From NCBI RefSeq assembly GCF_900113115.1, contig NZ_FOOF01000016.1:1-64000 (forward strand): 64,000 bases of DNA. Direction: 5' to 3'. The first letter of the stretch is position 1, and every line of letters begins with the position of its first letter. This DNA comes from Duganella sp. CF458. GTDB lineage: Bacteria; Pseudomonadota; Gammaproteobacteria; Burkholderiales; Burkholderiaceae_D. The notes under the pieces are model-generated. The model was not told the origin of the DNA. It did not search any database and saw nothing but the letters and a program-made list of their open reading frames with translations. The translations under genes and the position numbers were made by a program. Shown piece after piece: positions 45,823 to 54,551 of the stretch.

Positions 45823-46218
45823 ATGACCAAACGCCTCGCATCCTGCAGCTGTGGGCAGCTCACCGCCGAAGTTATCGGAGAACCTGTGCGAATCTCGATC
45901 TGCCATTGCCTGGCCTGTCAGCGGAGGACCGGCAGCGTGTTCGGTGAACAAGCCAGATTCCCACGTGAGAACGTGACTGTGTCCGGCGCATCCACGCAGT
46001 ACGAACGGGTGGGAGATGAAGGCGGCAAGGTAACGTTCCATTTTTGCCCGACTTGCGGTTCGACTGTTTATTACGGCCTCGAGAGTGTCGACGGCTTCGT
46101 GGGCATTCCAGTTGGGGCCTTTGCCGATCCAAGCTTTCCTTCGCCGCGGGTCTCAGTCTATGAGGAACGGATGCATAGTTGGGTAGTCCCGCCGCCGGAG
46201 GCGGAGCGTATTTTCTGA
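45823..46218 (+). CDS. GFA-family zinc-binding protein
   Basis: 131 residues from ATG 45823, which has AGGAG seven bases upstream; a GTG lies one codon earlier. The Cys pattern is that of GFA domains: SCSCGQL, CHCLACQRRTGS and FCPTCGSTVYY, seven cysteines for two zinc ions. Members are called glutathione-dependent formaldehyde-activating enzymes, but most have no proven activity. It follows the AlkB-like gene by 10 nt. Confidence 0.85.
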   Translation: MTKRLASCSCGQLTAEVIGEPVRISICHCLACQRRTGSVFGEQARFPRENVTVSGASTQYERVGDEGGKVTFHFCPTCGSTVYYGLESVDGFVGIPVGAFADPSFPSPRVSVYEERMHSWVVPPPEAERIF

Positions 46219-46294
46219 ACAGCATGCATGAGGCATAAGCGGATGTTGTCAGTGCCTTGCATTGTGGTGAAGCTAGCAAACGTTAGGGGTTTTT

Positions 46295-47074
46295 ATGGGA
46301 GCTTGGGGTGCGGGGCTGTATTCAGATGACACGACATGCGAAGTGCGCGATGCGTACAAGGAGAACCTGAAACATGGACTGTCCGATACCGAAGCATATG
46401 AACGAATACTGGACGGCTATGGTGGGCTGATTGGCGATGATGAGGTTGCGTGCCTTGTGTATTTCGCGCTCGCGGACACGTCCTGGAAGTTTGGGCGACT
46501 CCACAATAGCATCAGAAGCAAAGCACTTGAGCTTCTCGGGCATGGCGGTGACATCGCCGTCTGGGAGCGCGATGCACCTGCTGAAGTCACCGCTCGAAAG
46601 AAAGTGCTCCGCACGCTCGAGCAGCGCTTGCTTTCCGAGCAGCCGGTGCCAAAGGCGATCGAGGTATCAAAACCAAAACCAAAAAAGTTCCGGACCAACC
46701 TGCCTGTTGGTTCCGTGTTTGCATTGAGCCTGCCGAGCGCGAACAGGGCGCTCCTTGTCTTGGTTGGGTTTCTTGATTTGGGAAAAAGTGTCGATCCTGT
46801 CTTCTCAGTGCTGGACTGGCGAGGTGAAGACGCACCCTCCCAGTTGACGCTCGACCAGGCTGCAAGAAAAGACACCATTCCGATTCAATCGGGACTCGGC
46901 AAGCAGGCCCATTGGAGCATCTTTGTTAAGGACGAGCGAAAGAATGTAATGAGCTGCCTTGAGCAGACGAGCCTGTCCGTTACAGTTGGGATGCCATTCG
47001 ATCCCGATCAGGTAGTGTTCTCCTATGTGGAGGCACTTGCGCGCGAGATCGACGCCCACTTCGCAGCCACTTAA
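46295..47074 (+). CDS. DUF4259-domain protein
   Basis: 259 residues. It opens MGAWGAGLYSDDTTCEVRDAY, the DUF4259 signature, with EAYERILDGYG and DDEVACLVYFALADTSWKFGRL. After a Lys/Pro linker (KPKPKKFRTNLPVG) comes a second beta-rich domain (SVFALSLPSANRALLVLVGF). No signal peptide. DUF4259 is found in small immunity-like or stress-related genes; no toxin gene is adjacent, so function is open. Its stop overlaps the convergent regulator by 4 nt. Confidence 0.75.
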   Translation: MGAWGAGLYSDDTTCEVRDAYKENLKHGLSDTEAYERILDGYGGLIGDDEVACLVYFALADTSWKFGRLHNSIRSKALELLGHGGDIAVWERDAPAEVTARKKVLRTLEQRLLSEQPVPKAIEVSKPKPKKFRTNLPVGSVFALSLPSANRALLVLVGFLDLGKSVDPVFSVLDWRGEDAPSQLTLDQAARKDTIPIQSGLGKQAHWSIFVKDERKNVMSCLEQTSLSVTVGMPFDPDQVVFSYVEALAREIDAHFAAT

Positions 47075-47661
47075 CGGTGAATAACCACCAGCAGCGCCTT
47101 TGCTTCGGATTTGCCCGGATTGCGGATGGCGTGGTGCAGGTCGGCGGCGTAGCGCGCGGTGCCGCCCAGCTTGATCTTCTTCTTGTTTGATCCTACCTCC
47201 AGCTCCATCGAACCATGCAGGATGGTCAGGTGCTCGGTGGTGCCCGGATCGTGCGGCTGCGACACCAGTTCGCCGCCCGGCGACAGCGTCAGTTCGTACC
47301 ACTCATATTTGCCCGCCAACTCCATCGGGCCCAGGATCCGCAGCACGTAGCCGGCGTGGGCGCCTGGCAGGGTAGGGGTTTCGTGCGCGTCCACCAACTT
47401 TATCGTTTCGACATCCTTCTCGACATCGGACAACAGCTCGCCGATCTGTACGCCCAGTGCATTGGCCAGGCGCCAGGTAATCGCGATGGTCGGATTGGCT
47501 TTTTCACGCTCAATCTGGGATAGCATGGACTTGGAAACGCCTGCAATACGGGACAGGTCTTCCAGTGTCAGGCCGCGCGCCAGGCGCAAGCGTTGGAGGG
47601 CGGCGCCGACTTCCGGCGGAGCGTTGGTGGAAATGTTCGGCTTCACGCTTGCAGAGTTCAA
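47071..47661 (-). CDS. XRE-cupin transcriptional regulator
   Basis: 196 residues. Helix-turn-helix (LRLARGLTLEDLSRIAGVSKSMLSQIEREKANPT, cited by ALQRLRLARGLTLEDLSRIA and SKSMLSQIE) followed by a cupin sensor (PGGELVSQPHDPGTTEH, VLHGSMELEVGS-like ILHGSMELEVGS). It is divergent from kbl-tdh-sdaA, so it most likely controls threonine/glycine catabolism. The start is odd: no ATG is available, only TTG 47661 (inside an operator repeat) or GTG 47646. Neither has a clear ribosome site; translation may be leaderless. Confidence 0.8.
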   Translation of the reverse strand: MNSASVKPNISTNAPPEVGAALQRLRLARGLTLEDLSRIAGVSKSMLSQIEREKANPTIAITWRLANALGVQIGELLSDVEKDVETIKLVDAHETPTLPGAHAGYVLRILGPMELAGKYEWYELTLSPGGELVSQPHDPGTTEHLTILHGSMELEVGSNKKKIKLGGTARYAADLHHAIRNPGKSEAKALLVVIHR

Positions 47662-47729
47662 TATAGTAAAGTACGATCCCGTATATCGAATTTACGTTCA
47701 ATATAGTGAATTCGCGTCGAAATAGTGAA
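47656..47729. promoter_or_regulatory. operator repeats between the XRE-cupin gene and kbl
   Basis: GTTCAATATAGT occurs at 47656-47667 and at 47696-47707, 40 bp apart (about four helical turns). A weaker copy, GTCGAAATAGTGAA, is at 47716-47729, and GTATATCGAA (47681-47690) resembles an inverted half-site. The first copy spans the TTG start of the regulator. This arrangement fits autoregulation and repression of kbl. Confidence 0.5.
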
Positions 47730-47760
47730 ATAAGAGTAAACTTTACATCAGAGGACGACC

Positions 47761-48963
47761 ATGAGCCAAGCGACGAATGCGTTTTACACCGGCCTGCAAC
47801 AAAACCTGGAAAAGCTGCGCAGTGACGGCCTGTACAAACCTGAGCGCGTAATCGCTTCCCGCCAGGGTAGCGAGGTGCAGTCGGAAGATGGCCGTACCCT
47901 GATCAATATGTGCGCCAACAATTACCTGGGCCTGTCGGGCCAGGAATGGGTGGCGCAGGCCTCCATCGAAGCGACCGAAAAGTACGGCTACGGCCTGTCG
48001 TCGGTGCGCTTCATTTGCGGCACGCAGACCGTGCACAAGCAGCTGGAGAAGGCCATCTCCGAATTCCTGGGTACCGAAGACACCATCCTGTACGCAGCGG
48101 CCTTTGACGCAAACGGCGGCGTATTCGAACCCTTGTTCGACGAAAACGATGCGATCATCTCCGATGCGCTGAACCACGCATCGATCATTGACGGCATCCG
48201 CCTGTGCAAGGCCGCGCGCTTCCGCTACGCCCACAACGACATGGCCGACCTGGAAAAGCAACTGCAGGCAGCCGCCGACAAGCGCCATAAAGTCATCGTC
48301 ACCGACGGTGTATTCTCGATGGACGGCACCATCGCCCAGTTGGACAAGGTCGTTGAACTGGCCGAAAAATACGGCGCCCTGGTCATGATCGACGAGTGCC
48401 ACGCTTCCGGCTTCATGGGCAAGACCGGCCGCGGCACCCACGAGCACCACAACGTGCTGGGCAAGATCGACATCATCACCGGCACCCTGGGCAAGGCATT
48501 GGGCGGTGCTATGGGCGGCTTTACCTCCGGCCGCAAGGAAGTGATCGACACCCTGCGCCAGAAATCGCGTCCTTACCTGTTCTCGAACACCCTGGCTCCA
48601 GCCATTGCCGGCGCTTCGCTGGAAGTGCTGAAGCGCCTGTCCGCGTCAACCGAACTGCGCGATCGCCTGCACGAAAACACCGCCTACTTCCGCAAGGAGA
48701 TCGAACGTATCGGCTTCACCATCAAGCCAGGCACCCACCCGGTCGTGCCGGTGATGCTGTTCGAGGCACCGGTCGCGCAGAAGTTCGCAGCCCGCATGTA
48801 TGAACTGGGCGTGCTGCTGTCCGGTTTCTTCTACCCGGTGGTGCCGATGGGCCAGGCGCGCGTGCGCGTGCAACTCTCCGCCGCCCACACCCGCGAGCAA
48901 CTGGACAAGGTCCTCGCAGCATTCGAACAAGCCGGCAAAGAGCTGGGCATCATCAAGAATTAA
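47761..48963 (+). CDS. kbl: glycine C-acetyltransferase (2-amino-3-ketobutyrate CoA ligase)
   Basis: 400 residues, the normal length. A PLP-dependent aminotransferase-fold enzyme: CANNYLGLSG, SVRFICGTQTVHKQLE, VIVTDGVFSMDG, MIDECHASGFMG and PLP Lys in ITGTLGKALGG. It converts 2-amino-3-ketobutyrate and CoA to glycine and acetyl-CoA. It is the first gene of kbl-tdh-sdaA and lies behind repeats bound, probably, by the divergent XRE-cupin regulator. Ribosome site GAGGAC precedes the ATG. Confidence 0.95.
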   Translation: MSQATNAFYTGLQQNLEKLRSDGLYKPERVIASRQGSEVQSEDGRTLINMCANNYLGLSGQEWVAQASIEATEKYGYGLSSVRFICGTQTVHKQLEKAISEFLGTEDTILYAAAFDANGGVFEPLFDENDAIISDALNHASIIDGIRLCKAARFRYAHNDMADLEKQLQAAADKRHKVIVTDGVFSMDGTIAQLDKVVELAEKYGALVMIDECHASGFMGKTGRGTHEHHNVLGKIDIITGTLGKALGGAMGGFTSGRKEVIDTLRQKSRPYLFSNTLAPAIAGASLEVLKRLSASTELRDRLHENTAYFRKEIERIGFTIKPGTHPVVPVMLFEAPVAQKFAARMYELGVLLSGFFYPVVPMGQARVRVQLSAAHTREQLDKVLAAFEQAGKELGIIKN

Positions 48964-48984
48964 TCAGGAAAACAGGTAAGAATC

Positions 48985-49947
48985 ATGGAACGCATTCTCG
49001 TCATCGGCGCCAATGGCCAAATCGGTAGTGAACTGGTGGAAGCCCTGGCCAAACAGCACGGCGAACAAAACGTCATCGCAACCGACATCAGCCCGGTCAA
49101 CAAGTACAACGCAGTGCGCTACCAGGTGCTGAACGTGATGGACAAGGCCGCGCTGCAGGCATTGGTCGCTGATGAAGGCATCACCCAGGTGTACCAGTTG
49201 GCTGCAATGCTGTCCGCCACCGGCGAGGCGGCTCCGCTGAAGGCGTGGGACCTGAACATGGACGGCCTGCTGAACATCCTGGAAGTGGCGCGTGAGCGCG
49301 GCGAGCAGGGCAAGCCGCTGCGTATTTTCTGGCCGTCGTCGATCGCAGCTTTCGGCCCGAACACCCCGGCCGAGAACACCCCGCAGTACACCGTGATGGA
49401 CCCGACCACGATCTACGGCATTTCCAAACTGGCGGGCGAACGACTGTGCGAATATTACTTCCTGAAGTACGGCGTGGACGTGCGTTCGATCCGCTACCCG
49501 GGCATCATCAGCTTCAAATCGCCTCCCGGTGGCGGTACCACCGACTACGCGATTGCGATCTTCCACTCCGCGCTGCGCGGTGAGCGTTACGACTGCTTCC
49601 TCGGCCCGAAGACCACGCTGCCGATGATCTACATGCCTGACGCGATTCGCGCAACCATTGAATTGATGGACGCACCCGCTTCACAAATCAAGATTCGTTC
49701 GTCGTACAATGTCGCCGGCGTTTCCTTCAACCCGGAAGAACTGGCGGCGGCGATTACCCGCGCAATGCCCGACTTCAAGATCGCCTACACGCCGGACAGC
49801 CGCCAGGCCATCGCCGACAGCTGGCCGCGCAGCCTGGATGATTCCAAGGCGACTGCGGACTGGAACTGGAAAGCCAAGATCGGCGTGGAAGAAATGGTGA
49901 AGGACATGCTGGCGAATATCGACGTGAGCCTCAGCGAGGCCGCATAA
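48985..49947 (+). CDS. NAD-dependent L-threonine 3-dehydrogenase, SDR (epimerase-like) type
   Basis: 320 residues with NAD-binding GANGQIGSEL, catalytic Tyr-x3-Lys in IYGISKLAGER and the conserved SSIAAFGP and PPGGGTTDYAIAIF parts that mark the SDR-type threonine dehydrogenases of Cupriavidus and Flavobacterium, rather than the zinc Tdh of E. coli. It makes 2-amino-3-ketobutyrate for Kbl. It lies 21 nt after kbl and 20 nt before sdaA in one operon. Confidence 0.88.
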   Translation: MERILVIGANGQIGSELVEALAKQHGEQNVIATDISPVNKYNAVRYQVLNVMDKAALQALVADEGITQVYQLAAMLSATGEAAPLKAWDLNMDGLLNILEVARERGEQGKPLRIFWPSSIAAFGPNTPAENTPQYTVMDPTTIYGISKLAGERLCEYYFLKYGVDVRSIRYPGIISFKSPPGGGTTDYAIAIFHSALRGERYDCFLGPKTTLPMIYMPDAIRATIELMDAPASQIKIRSSYNVAGVSFNPEELAAAITRAMPDFKIAYTPDSRQAIADSWPRSLDDSKATADWNWKAKIGVEEMVKDMLANIDVSLSEAA

Positions 49948-49967
49948 CTAGAGAGAGACAAGCAACA

Positions 49968-51347
49968 ATGGACATGAGTGTTTTCGACTTATTCAAGATC
50001 GGCATTGGCCCATCGAGCTCGCATACGGTGGGACCAATGGTGGCGGCACGCCGCTTCCTGGTCGAAAACAGTCCATTGGACGATGTCGCCTCGGTGACGG
50101 CGGAACTGTTCGGCTCACTGGCCTTGACCGGTATCGGCCACGGCACCGACAAGGCTGTATTGCTTGGCCTGATGGGCGAAACGCCGCAAGGCGTCGATCC
50201 TGACGCGGTGGAAGACATGCTGGCGGCAGCCGATGTCGACGGCGAATTGCGCCTGCTGGGTGGGCAGACAATTGCGTTCACGCGCAAGCAGCACCTGGTG
50301 TTCCATATGGCGGACAACCTGCCTGAGCATCCGAACGGCATGCGCTTCACGCTGACGCGTACGGACGGCAGCACCGCTTCCAAAATTTACTACTCCGTTG
50401 GCGGCGGCTTCATTCGCGCCGAGGGCGAAGGGGCGGCCACCGATGGCAAGCCTGCCGTCCGGCTGCCATACCCGTTCAACACCATGGCTGAATTGCTGGG
50501 GCATGGCGTCAGCAGCGGCAAGACGATTCCACAGATGCTGCGTGCAAACGAATTGACGCGCATCAGCGAGGCTGAGCTCAACGAGGGCATGGACCGCATC
50601 TGGCACGTCATGCGCGACTGTATCCAGCATGGCCTGGAAACCAGCGGCCAACTGCCGGGCGGGCTGAATGTGAAGCGCCGCGCAGCCGATCTTTGGCGCC
50701 AGGCGCAGGGCGGCGATCGTGCCAACCAGCTTCCGCACGATGCGCTGAACGGCGTGAGTTTGTACGCGATGGCTGTCAATGAAGAGAACGCAGCGGGCGG
50801 ACGTGTTGTAACGGCGCCTACAAATGGCGCTGCCGGCATCATTCCCGCTGTGCTGAAATACTATGCGGAAGACTGCAAACCGGTCGACCCGATTACCGGC
50901 GTACGCGCGTTCTTGCTGACCGCTGCGGCGATTGGCATGCTGTGCAAGCGCAATGCGTCGATCTCCGGTGCCGAAGTAGGCTGCCAGGGCGAGGTCGGCG
51001 TGGCATGCGCGATGGCGGCTGCCGGCCTGGTGGCGGCACTGGGCGGTAGCAACGCGCAGATCGAAAATGCCGCGGAAATCGGGATCGAGCATCACCTGGG
51101 CATGACCTGCGATCCGATCGGTGGGCTGGTACAGATTCCGTGCATCGAACGCAACGGCATGGGCGCGGTGAAAGCGATTACCGCCGCATCGCTGGCCCTG
51201 AAGGGCGACGGCACCCACTTTGTCACCCTGGACAATGTGATCGAGACCATGCGCCAGACTGGCGCCGACATGCAGGCCAAGTACAAAGAGACGTCGCTGG
51301 GCGGCCTGGCGATTCATGTCGTGTCGGTGAATCACGCCGCTTGCTGA
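49968..51347 (+). CDS. sdaA: L-serine ammonia-lyase, single-chain iron-sulfur type
   Basis: 459 residues. The N-terminal domain carries SVFDLFKIGIGPSSSHTVGPM, the C-terminal the iron-sulfur cysteines in CKRNASISGAEVGCQGEVG and the conserved MTCDPIGGLVQIPCIERN. It converts serine to pyruvate and ammonia, an oxygen-labile reaction. In the same operon as kbl and tdh it completes threonine to glycine to serine (by GlyA elsewhere) to pyruvate. Confidence 0.94.
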   Translation: MDMSVFDLFKIGIGPSSSHTVGPMVAARRFLVENSPLDDVASVTAELFGSLALTGIGHGTDKAVLLGLMGETPQGVDPDAVEDMLAAADVDGELRLLGGQTIAFTRKQHLVFHMADNLPEHPNGMRFTLTRTDGSTASKIYYSVGGGFIRAEGEGAATDGKPAVRLPYPFNTMAELLGHGVSSGKTIPQMLRANELTRISEAELNEGMDRIWHVMRDCIQHGLETSGQLPGGLNVKRRAADLWRQAQGGDRANQLPHDALNGVSLYAMAVNEENAAGGRVVTAPTNGAAGIIPAVLKYYAEDCKPVDPITGVRAFLLTAAAIGMLCKRNASISGAEVGCQGEVGVACAMAAAGLVAALGGSNAQIENAAEIGIEHHLGMTCDPIGGLVQIPCIERNGMGAVKAITAASLALKGDGTHFVTLDNVIETMRQTGADMQAKYKETSLGGLAIHVVSVNHAAC

Positions 51348-51363
51348 CGCTAGAAAATTCCGA

Positions 51364-51438
51364 AATTTAGCTAAATTCACAAAGAAAGTCTGGTGGCACT
51401 ATAATAAGTGTCCGTTTTCACCCGCCACCGGACTTTCT
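51364..51438 (+). promoter_or_regulatory. thrC promoter inside a 15-bp inverted repeat
   Basis: A perfect palindrome AATTTAGCTAAATT (51364-51377) overlaps the -35 box TTCACA (51376-51381); an 18-bp spacer leads to TATAAT (51400-51405). AGAAAGTCTGGTGGC (51383-51397) and GCCACCGGACTTTCT (51424-51438) form a 15-bp inverted repeat (one wobble pair) around it. The right arm ends five bases before the thrC ATG; no purine-rich ribosome site is seen. Confidence 0.55.
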
Positions 51439-51443
51439 ACTCT

Positions 51444-52919
51444 ATGCAATACGTGTCTACCCGGGCCGACGCGTCGGCTGCATCACACTCTCCCCAGCAA
51501 TTTTCCGACATCCTCCTGGGTGGTCTGGCGCCAGACGGCGGCCTGTACCTGCCAGTCGAGTACCCGCAAGTCACCGGCGAAGAGCTGAACAAGTGGCGCT
51601 ACCTGTCCTACGCTGACCTGGCAGTAGAAATCCTGAAGAAGTTTGCCGGCGACATTCCGGAAGCCGACCTGCGGGCCCTGGCCAAGAAGACCTATACCGC
51701 CGACGTTTACCGCAACGTGCGCGATGGAGAAAACGCGGCCGACATCACCCCGCTGCGCGTGTTGGAAGAAACCGACGGCAAGAAGCTGGTGCTGCAGTCG
51801 CTGTCGAACGGCCCGACGCTGGCTTTCAAGGACATGGCGATGCAGTTGCTCGGCAACCTGTTCGAATACGCGCTGGCCAAGAAGGACGCGCAACTGAACA
51901 TTTTCGGCGCCACCTCGGGCGATACCGGCAGCGCCGCCGAGTATGCAATGCGCGGCAAACAAGGCATCAAGGTGTTCATGCTGTCGCCGCACAAGAAGAT
52001 GAGCGCTTTCCAGACCGCCCAGATGTTCAGCCTGCAGGATCCGAACATCTTCAATATCGCTGTCGAGGGCGTGTTCGACGACTGCCAGGACATGGTCAAG
52101 GCCGTGTCGAACGACCTGGAATTCAAAGCCCGCCACAAGATTGGCACCGTGAACTCAATCAACTGGGCGCGCGTGGTGGCGCAGGTGGTGTACTACTTCC
52201 GCGGCTACCTGGCAGCGACCAAGAGCAATGAGCAAAAGGTGTCGTTCACCGTCCCATCGGGCAATTTCGGCAATATCTGCGCCGGCCATATAGCGCGCCA
52301 AATGGGCCTGCCGATCGACAAGCTGGTTGTCGCCACCAACGAAAATGACGTGCTGGACGAATTCTTCCGCACCGGGATTTATCGCGTGCGCAAGTCGGCC
52401 GAGACCTATCACACCTCCAGCCCATCGATGGACATCTCGAAAGCCTCGAACTTCGAGCGCTTCGTGTTCGACCTGGTGAAGGGCGACGGCAAGCGCGTGC
52501 GCGAGCTGTTCAAGAAAGTGGAAACCGACGGCGGCTTCGATCTATCCGGTGCACCGGGCAGCGACGGCGATGAATTCAAGCTGGCCGCCGGCTACGGCTT
52601 CAAGTCAGGCAAGTCGACCCACGACGACCGTGTGCAGACCATTCGCGACGTGGCCGACGATTACGGCATCGTGATCGACACCCACACCGCGGACGGCATC
52701 AAGGTCGCGAAGGAGAACATGGAAGCGGGCGTCCCGATGATCGTGCTGGAAACGGCACTGGCCGCCAAGTTCAACGAAACCATCCTGGAAGCATTGGGCG
52801 AAGACGCCGAGCGCCCGGCCGGTTTCGAAAATATCGAAGCGCTGCCGCAGCGCTTTGAAGTGATGCCGGCCGATGTGAGCAAGATGAAGGCTTACATCGC
52901 CGCCAATACAGGACTGTAA
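51444..52919 (+). CDS. thrC: threonine synthase
   Basis: 491 residues from ATG 51444 (MQYVSTR); an in-frame start at 51408 falls inside the promoter region. PLP Lys is in LAFKDMAMQLLG, and TSGDTGSAAEYAMRG is the phosphate loop. It is the long fungal/E. coli-type ThrC with FGATSGDTGSA and a C-terminal extension. It converts O-phosphohomoserine to threonine. In many betaproteobacteria hom precedes thrC; here the serine/threonine degradation operon does instead. moeA follows after 4 nt. Confidence 0.94.
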   Translation: MQYVSTRADASAASHSPQQFSDILLGGLAPDGGLYLPVEYPQVTGEELNKWRYLSYADLAVEILKKFAGDIPEADLRALAKKTYTADVYRNVRDGENAADITPLRVLEETDGKKLVLQSLSNGPTLAFKDMAMQLLGNLFEYALAKKDAQLNIFGATSGDTGSAAEYAMRGKQGIKVFMLSPHKKMSAFQTAQMFSLQDPNIFNIAVEGVFDDCQDMVKAVSNDLEFKARHKIGTVNSINWARVVAQVVYYFRGYLAATKSNEQKVSFTVPSGNFGNICAGHIARQMGLPIDKLVVATNENDVLDEFFRTGIYRVRKSAETYHTSSPSMDISKASNFERFVFDLVKGDGKRVRELFKKVETDGGFDLSGAPGSDGDEFKLAAGYGFKSGKSTHDDRVQTIRDVADDYGIVIDTHTADGIKVAKENMEAGVPMIVLETALAAKFNETILEALGEDAERPAGFENIEALPQRFEVMPADVSKMKAYIAANTGL

Positions 52920-52923
52920 GAAC

Positions 52924-54126
52924 ATGGCAATGCTCGCTGTACGCGAAGCCCTCGATTTCCTGCTCTCGGCCGCCCGTCCGGTGGCAGAAGTGGAAAAGAT
53001 CCCAACGCTGGAAGCCAATGGCCGTGTGCTTGCGAGCGCCGTGGTATCCGGAATGAACGTGCCCGGCCATGACAACACGCAGATGGACGGCTACGCTGTG
53101 CGTGCAGCGGATTGCGCCGGGGGCGATGCTACGCTGACGGTGACGCAGCGCATTCCCGCCGGCCATGTAGGCCAGCCGCTGCTGCCTGGATGCGCCGCGC
53201 GCATTTTTACCGGCGCCTTGATTCCCGAGGGTGCCGATGCCGTCGTCATGCAGGAGCAATGCGAAGCGAATGACGGCCTGGTGACCATCCGCCACACGCC
53301 GAAAGCAGGTGAATGGATCCGCCGCACTGGTGAGGACATCAGTGTGGGAAGTGTGATCCTGGCCGCCGGTACCCGCTTGCGCAGCCAGGAGCTGGGCCTT
53401 GTTGCATCGATCGGCATGGCGGAGCTGAGCGTGCGCCGCAAGCTGCGCGTGGCGGTGTTCTTCACCGGCGACGAATTGACGATGCCCGGAGAACCGCTGG
53501 CGCCGGGCGCCATTTACAATTCCAACCGCTTCACGCTGCGCGCCCTGCTGGAAAACCTGGGCTGCGAAGTGCGCGATTTCGGCATCGTACCCGATTCGCT
53601 GGAAGCCACGCGCAGTGTGCTGCGCCAGGCTGCGCAGGGCAATGACCTGATCATCACCTCCGGCGGCGTGTCCGTCGGCGAAGAGGACCACATCAAGCCG
53701 GCCGTCGAAGCCGAGGGCAAGCTGAATATGTGGCAGATCGCCGTCAAGCCGGGCAAGCCGTTGGCATTCGGCCAGGTGGGACAGGCGTTCTTCCTTGGCC
53801 TGCCAGGGAACCCGGTGTCGAGCTTCGTGACGTTCCTGCTGTTCGTGCGGCCGTTCTTGCTGCGCCTGCAGGGCGCCGACGCGCCGGCGCAAGCGCGCGG
53901 CATGATGGTGCGCGCCGATTTCAACTGGCCGAAGGCGGACCGCCGCAATGAATTCCTGCGCGTTAAACTGAACGGGCAGGGCGGCCTGGACCTGTTCCCG
54001 AACCAGGGCTCCGCCGTATTGACGTCGACCGTGTGGGGCGATGGCCTGGTGGACAACCCGCCTGGCAACCCGATCGCGGCGGGCGATGTCGTGCGCTTCA
54101 TCCCCTTCAGTGAACTGATGTATTGA
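52924..54126 (+). CDS. moeA: molybdopterin molybdenumtransferase MoeA
   Basis: 400 residues. MoeA domains I-II with DNTQMDGYAV and GEWIRRTGEDI, the molybdenum insertion domain with ITSGGVSVGEEDHIKPAVE and GLPGNPVSSFVTFLLFV, and a C-terminal beta domain. It inserts molybdate into molybdopterin-AMP. It begins four bases after thrC and ends one base before moaD. Confidence 0.93.
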   Translation: MAMLAVREALDFLLSAARPVAEVEKIPTLEANGRVLASAVVSGMNVPGHDNTQMDGYAVRAADCAGGDATLTVTQRIPAGHVGQPLLPGCAARIFTGALIPEGADAVVMQEQCEANDGLVTIRHTPKAGEWIRRTGEDISVGSVILAAGTRLRSQELGLVASIGMAELSVRRKLRVAVFFTGDELTMPGEPLAPGAIYNSNRFTLRALLENLGCEVRDFGIVPDSLEATRSVLRQAAQGNDLIITSGGVSVGEEDHIKPAVEAEGKLNMWQIAVKPGKPLAFGQVGQAFFLGLPGNPVSSFVTFLLFVRPFLLRLQGADAPAQARGMMVRADFNWPKADRRNEFLRVKLNGQGGLDLFPNQGSAVLTSTVWGDGLVDNPPGNPIAAGDVVRFIPFSELMY

Positions 54127-54127
54127 T

Positions 54128-54382
54128 ATGTTGATCAACCTGAAATATTTTGCCAGTGTGCGCGAAGTGCTGGGCGGTGGCGAGCAGGTGGTACTGCCGC
54201 CAAGCGCCGAGACGGTGGGCGATGTGCGCGCCTGGTTGCTGGCGCGCGGCGAGCCGTGGGCAAGTACGTTGGCTGAAGGGCGCGCCTTGCGCATGGCCTG
54301 CAACCAGCGCATGTGCGATGCCGGCACGCGTGTGGCGCCTGGCGACGAGGTTGCCTTTTTCCCACCAGTGACAGGCGGTTAA
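54128..54382 (+). CDS. moaD: molybdopterin synthase small subunit MoaD
   Basis: 84 residues, ubiquitin-like, ending in FPPVTGG with the Gly-Gly needed for thiocarboxylate formation. Typical strands MLINLKYFASVRE and EVAFFPPV are seen. It donates sulfur to precursor Z with MoaE. moaE, usually next, is not present after it in this window. Confidence 0.92.
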   Translation: MLINLKYFASVREVLGGGEQVVLPPSAETVGDVRAWLLARGEPWASTLAEGRALRMACNQRMCDAGTRVAPGDEVAFFPPVTGG

Positions 54383-54551
54383 CGCTTATTGCTGTGTGCA
54401 CGCAACAGTCGGGTTCTGACTGTTGACCGTAAGCCTTGCCACGTTATACTTGCTGGCATGCGGCCCAAAACCTGCGCCGCCTCGATCACCTCACACATTT
54501 CCCGTCGCCTCCTCCCTGCGGCTTGTTCCCTTCACTGCAAGGAGAGTCGCA

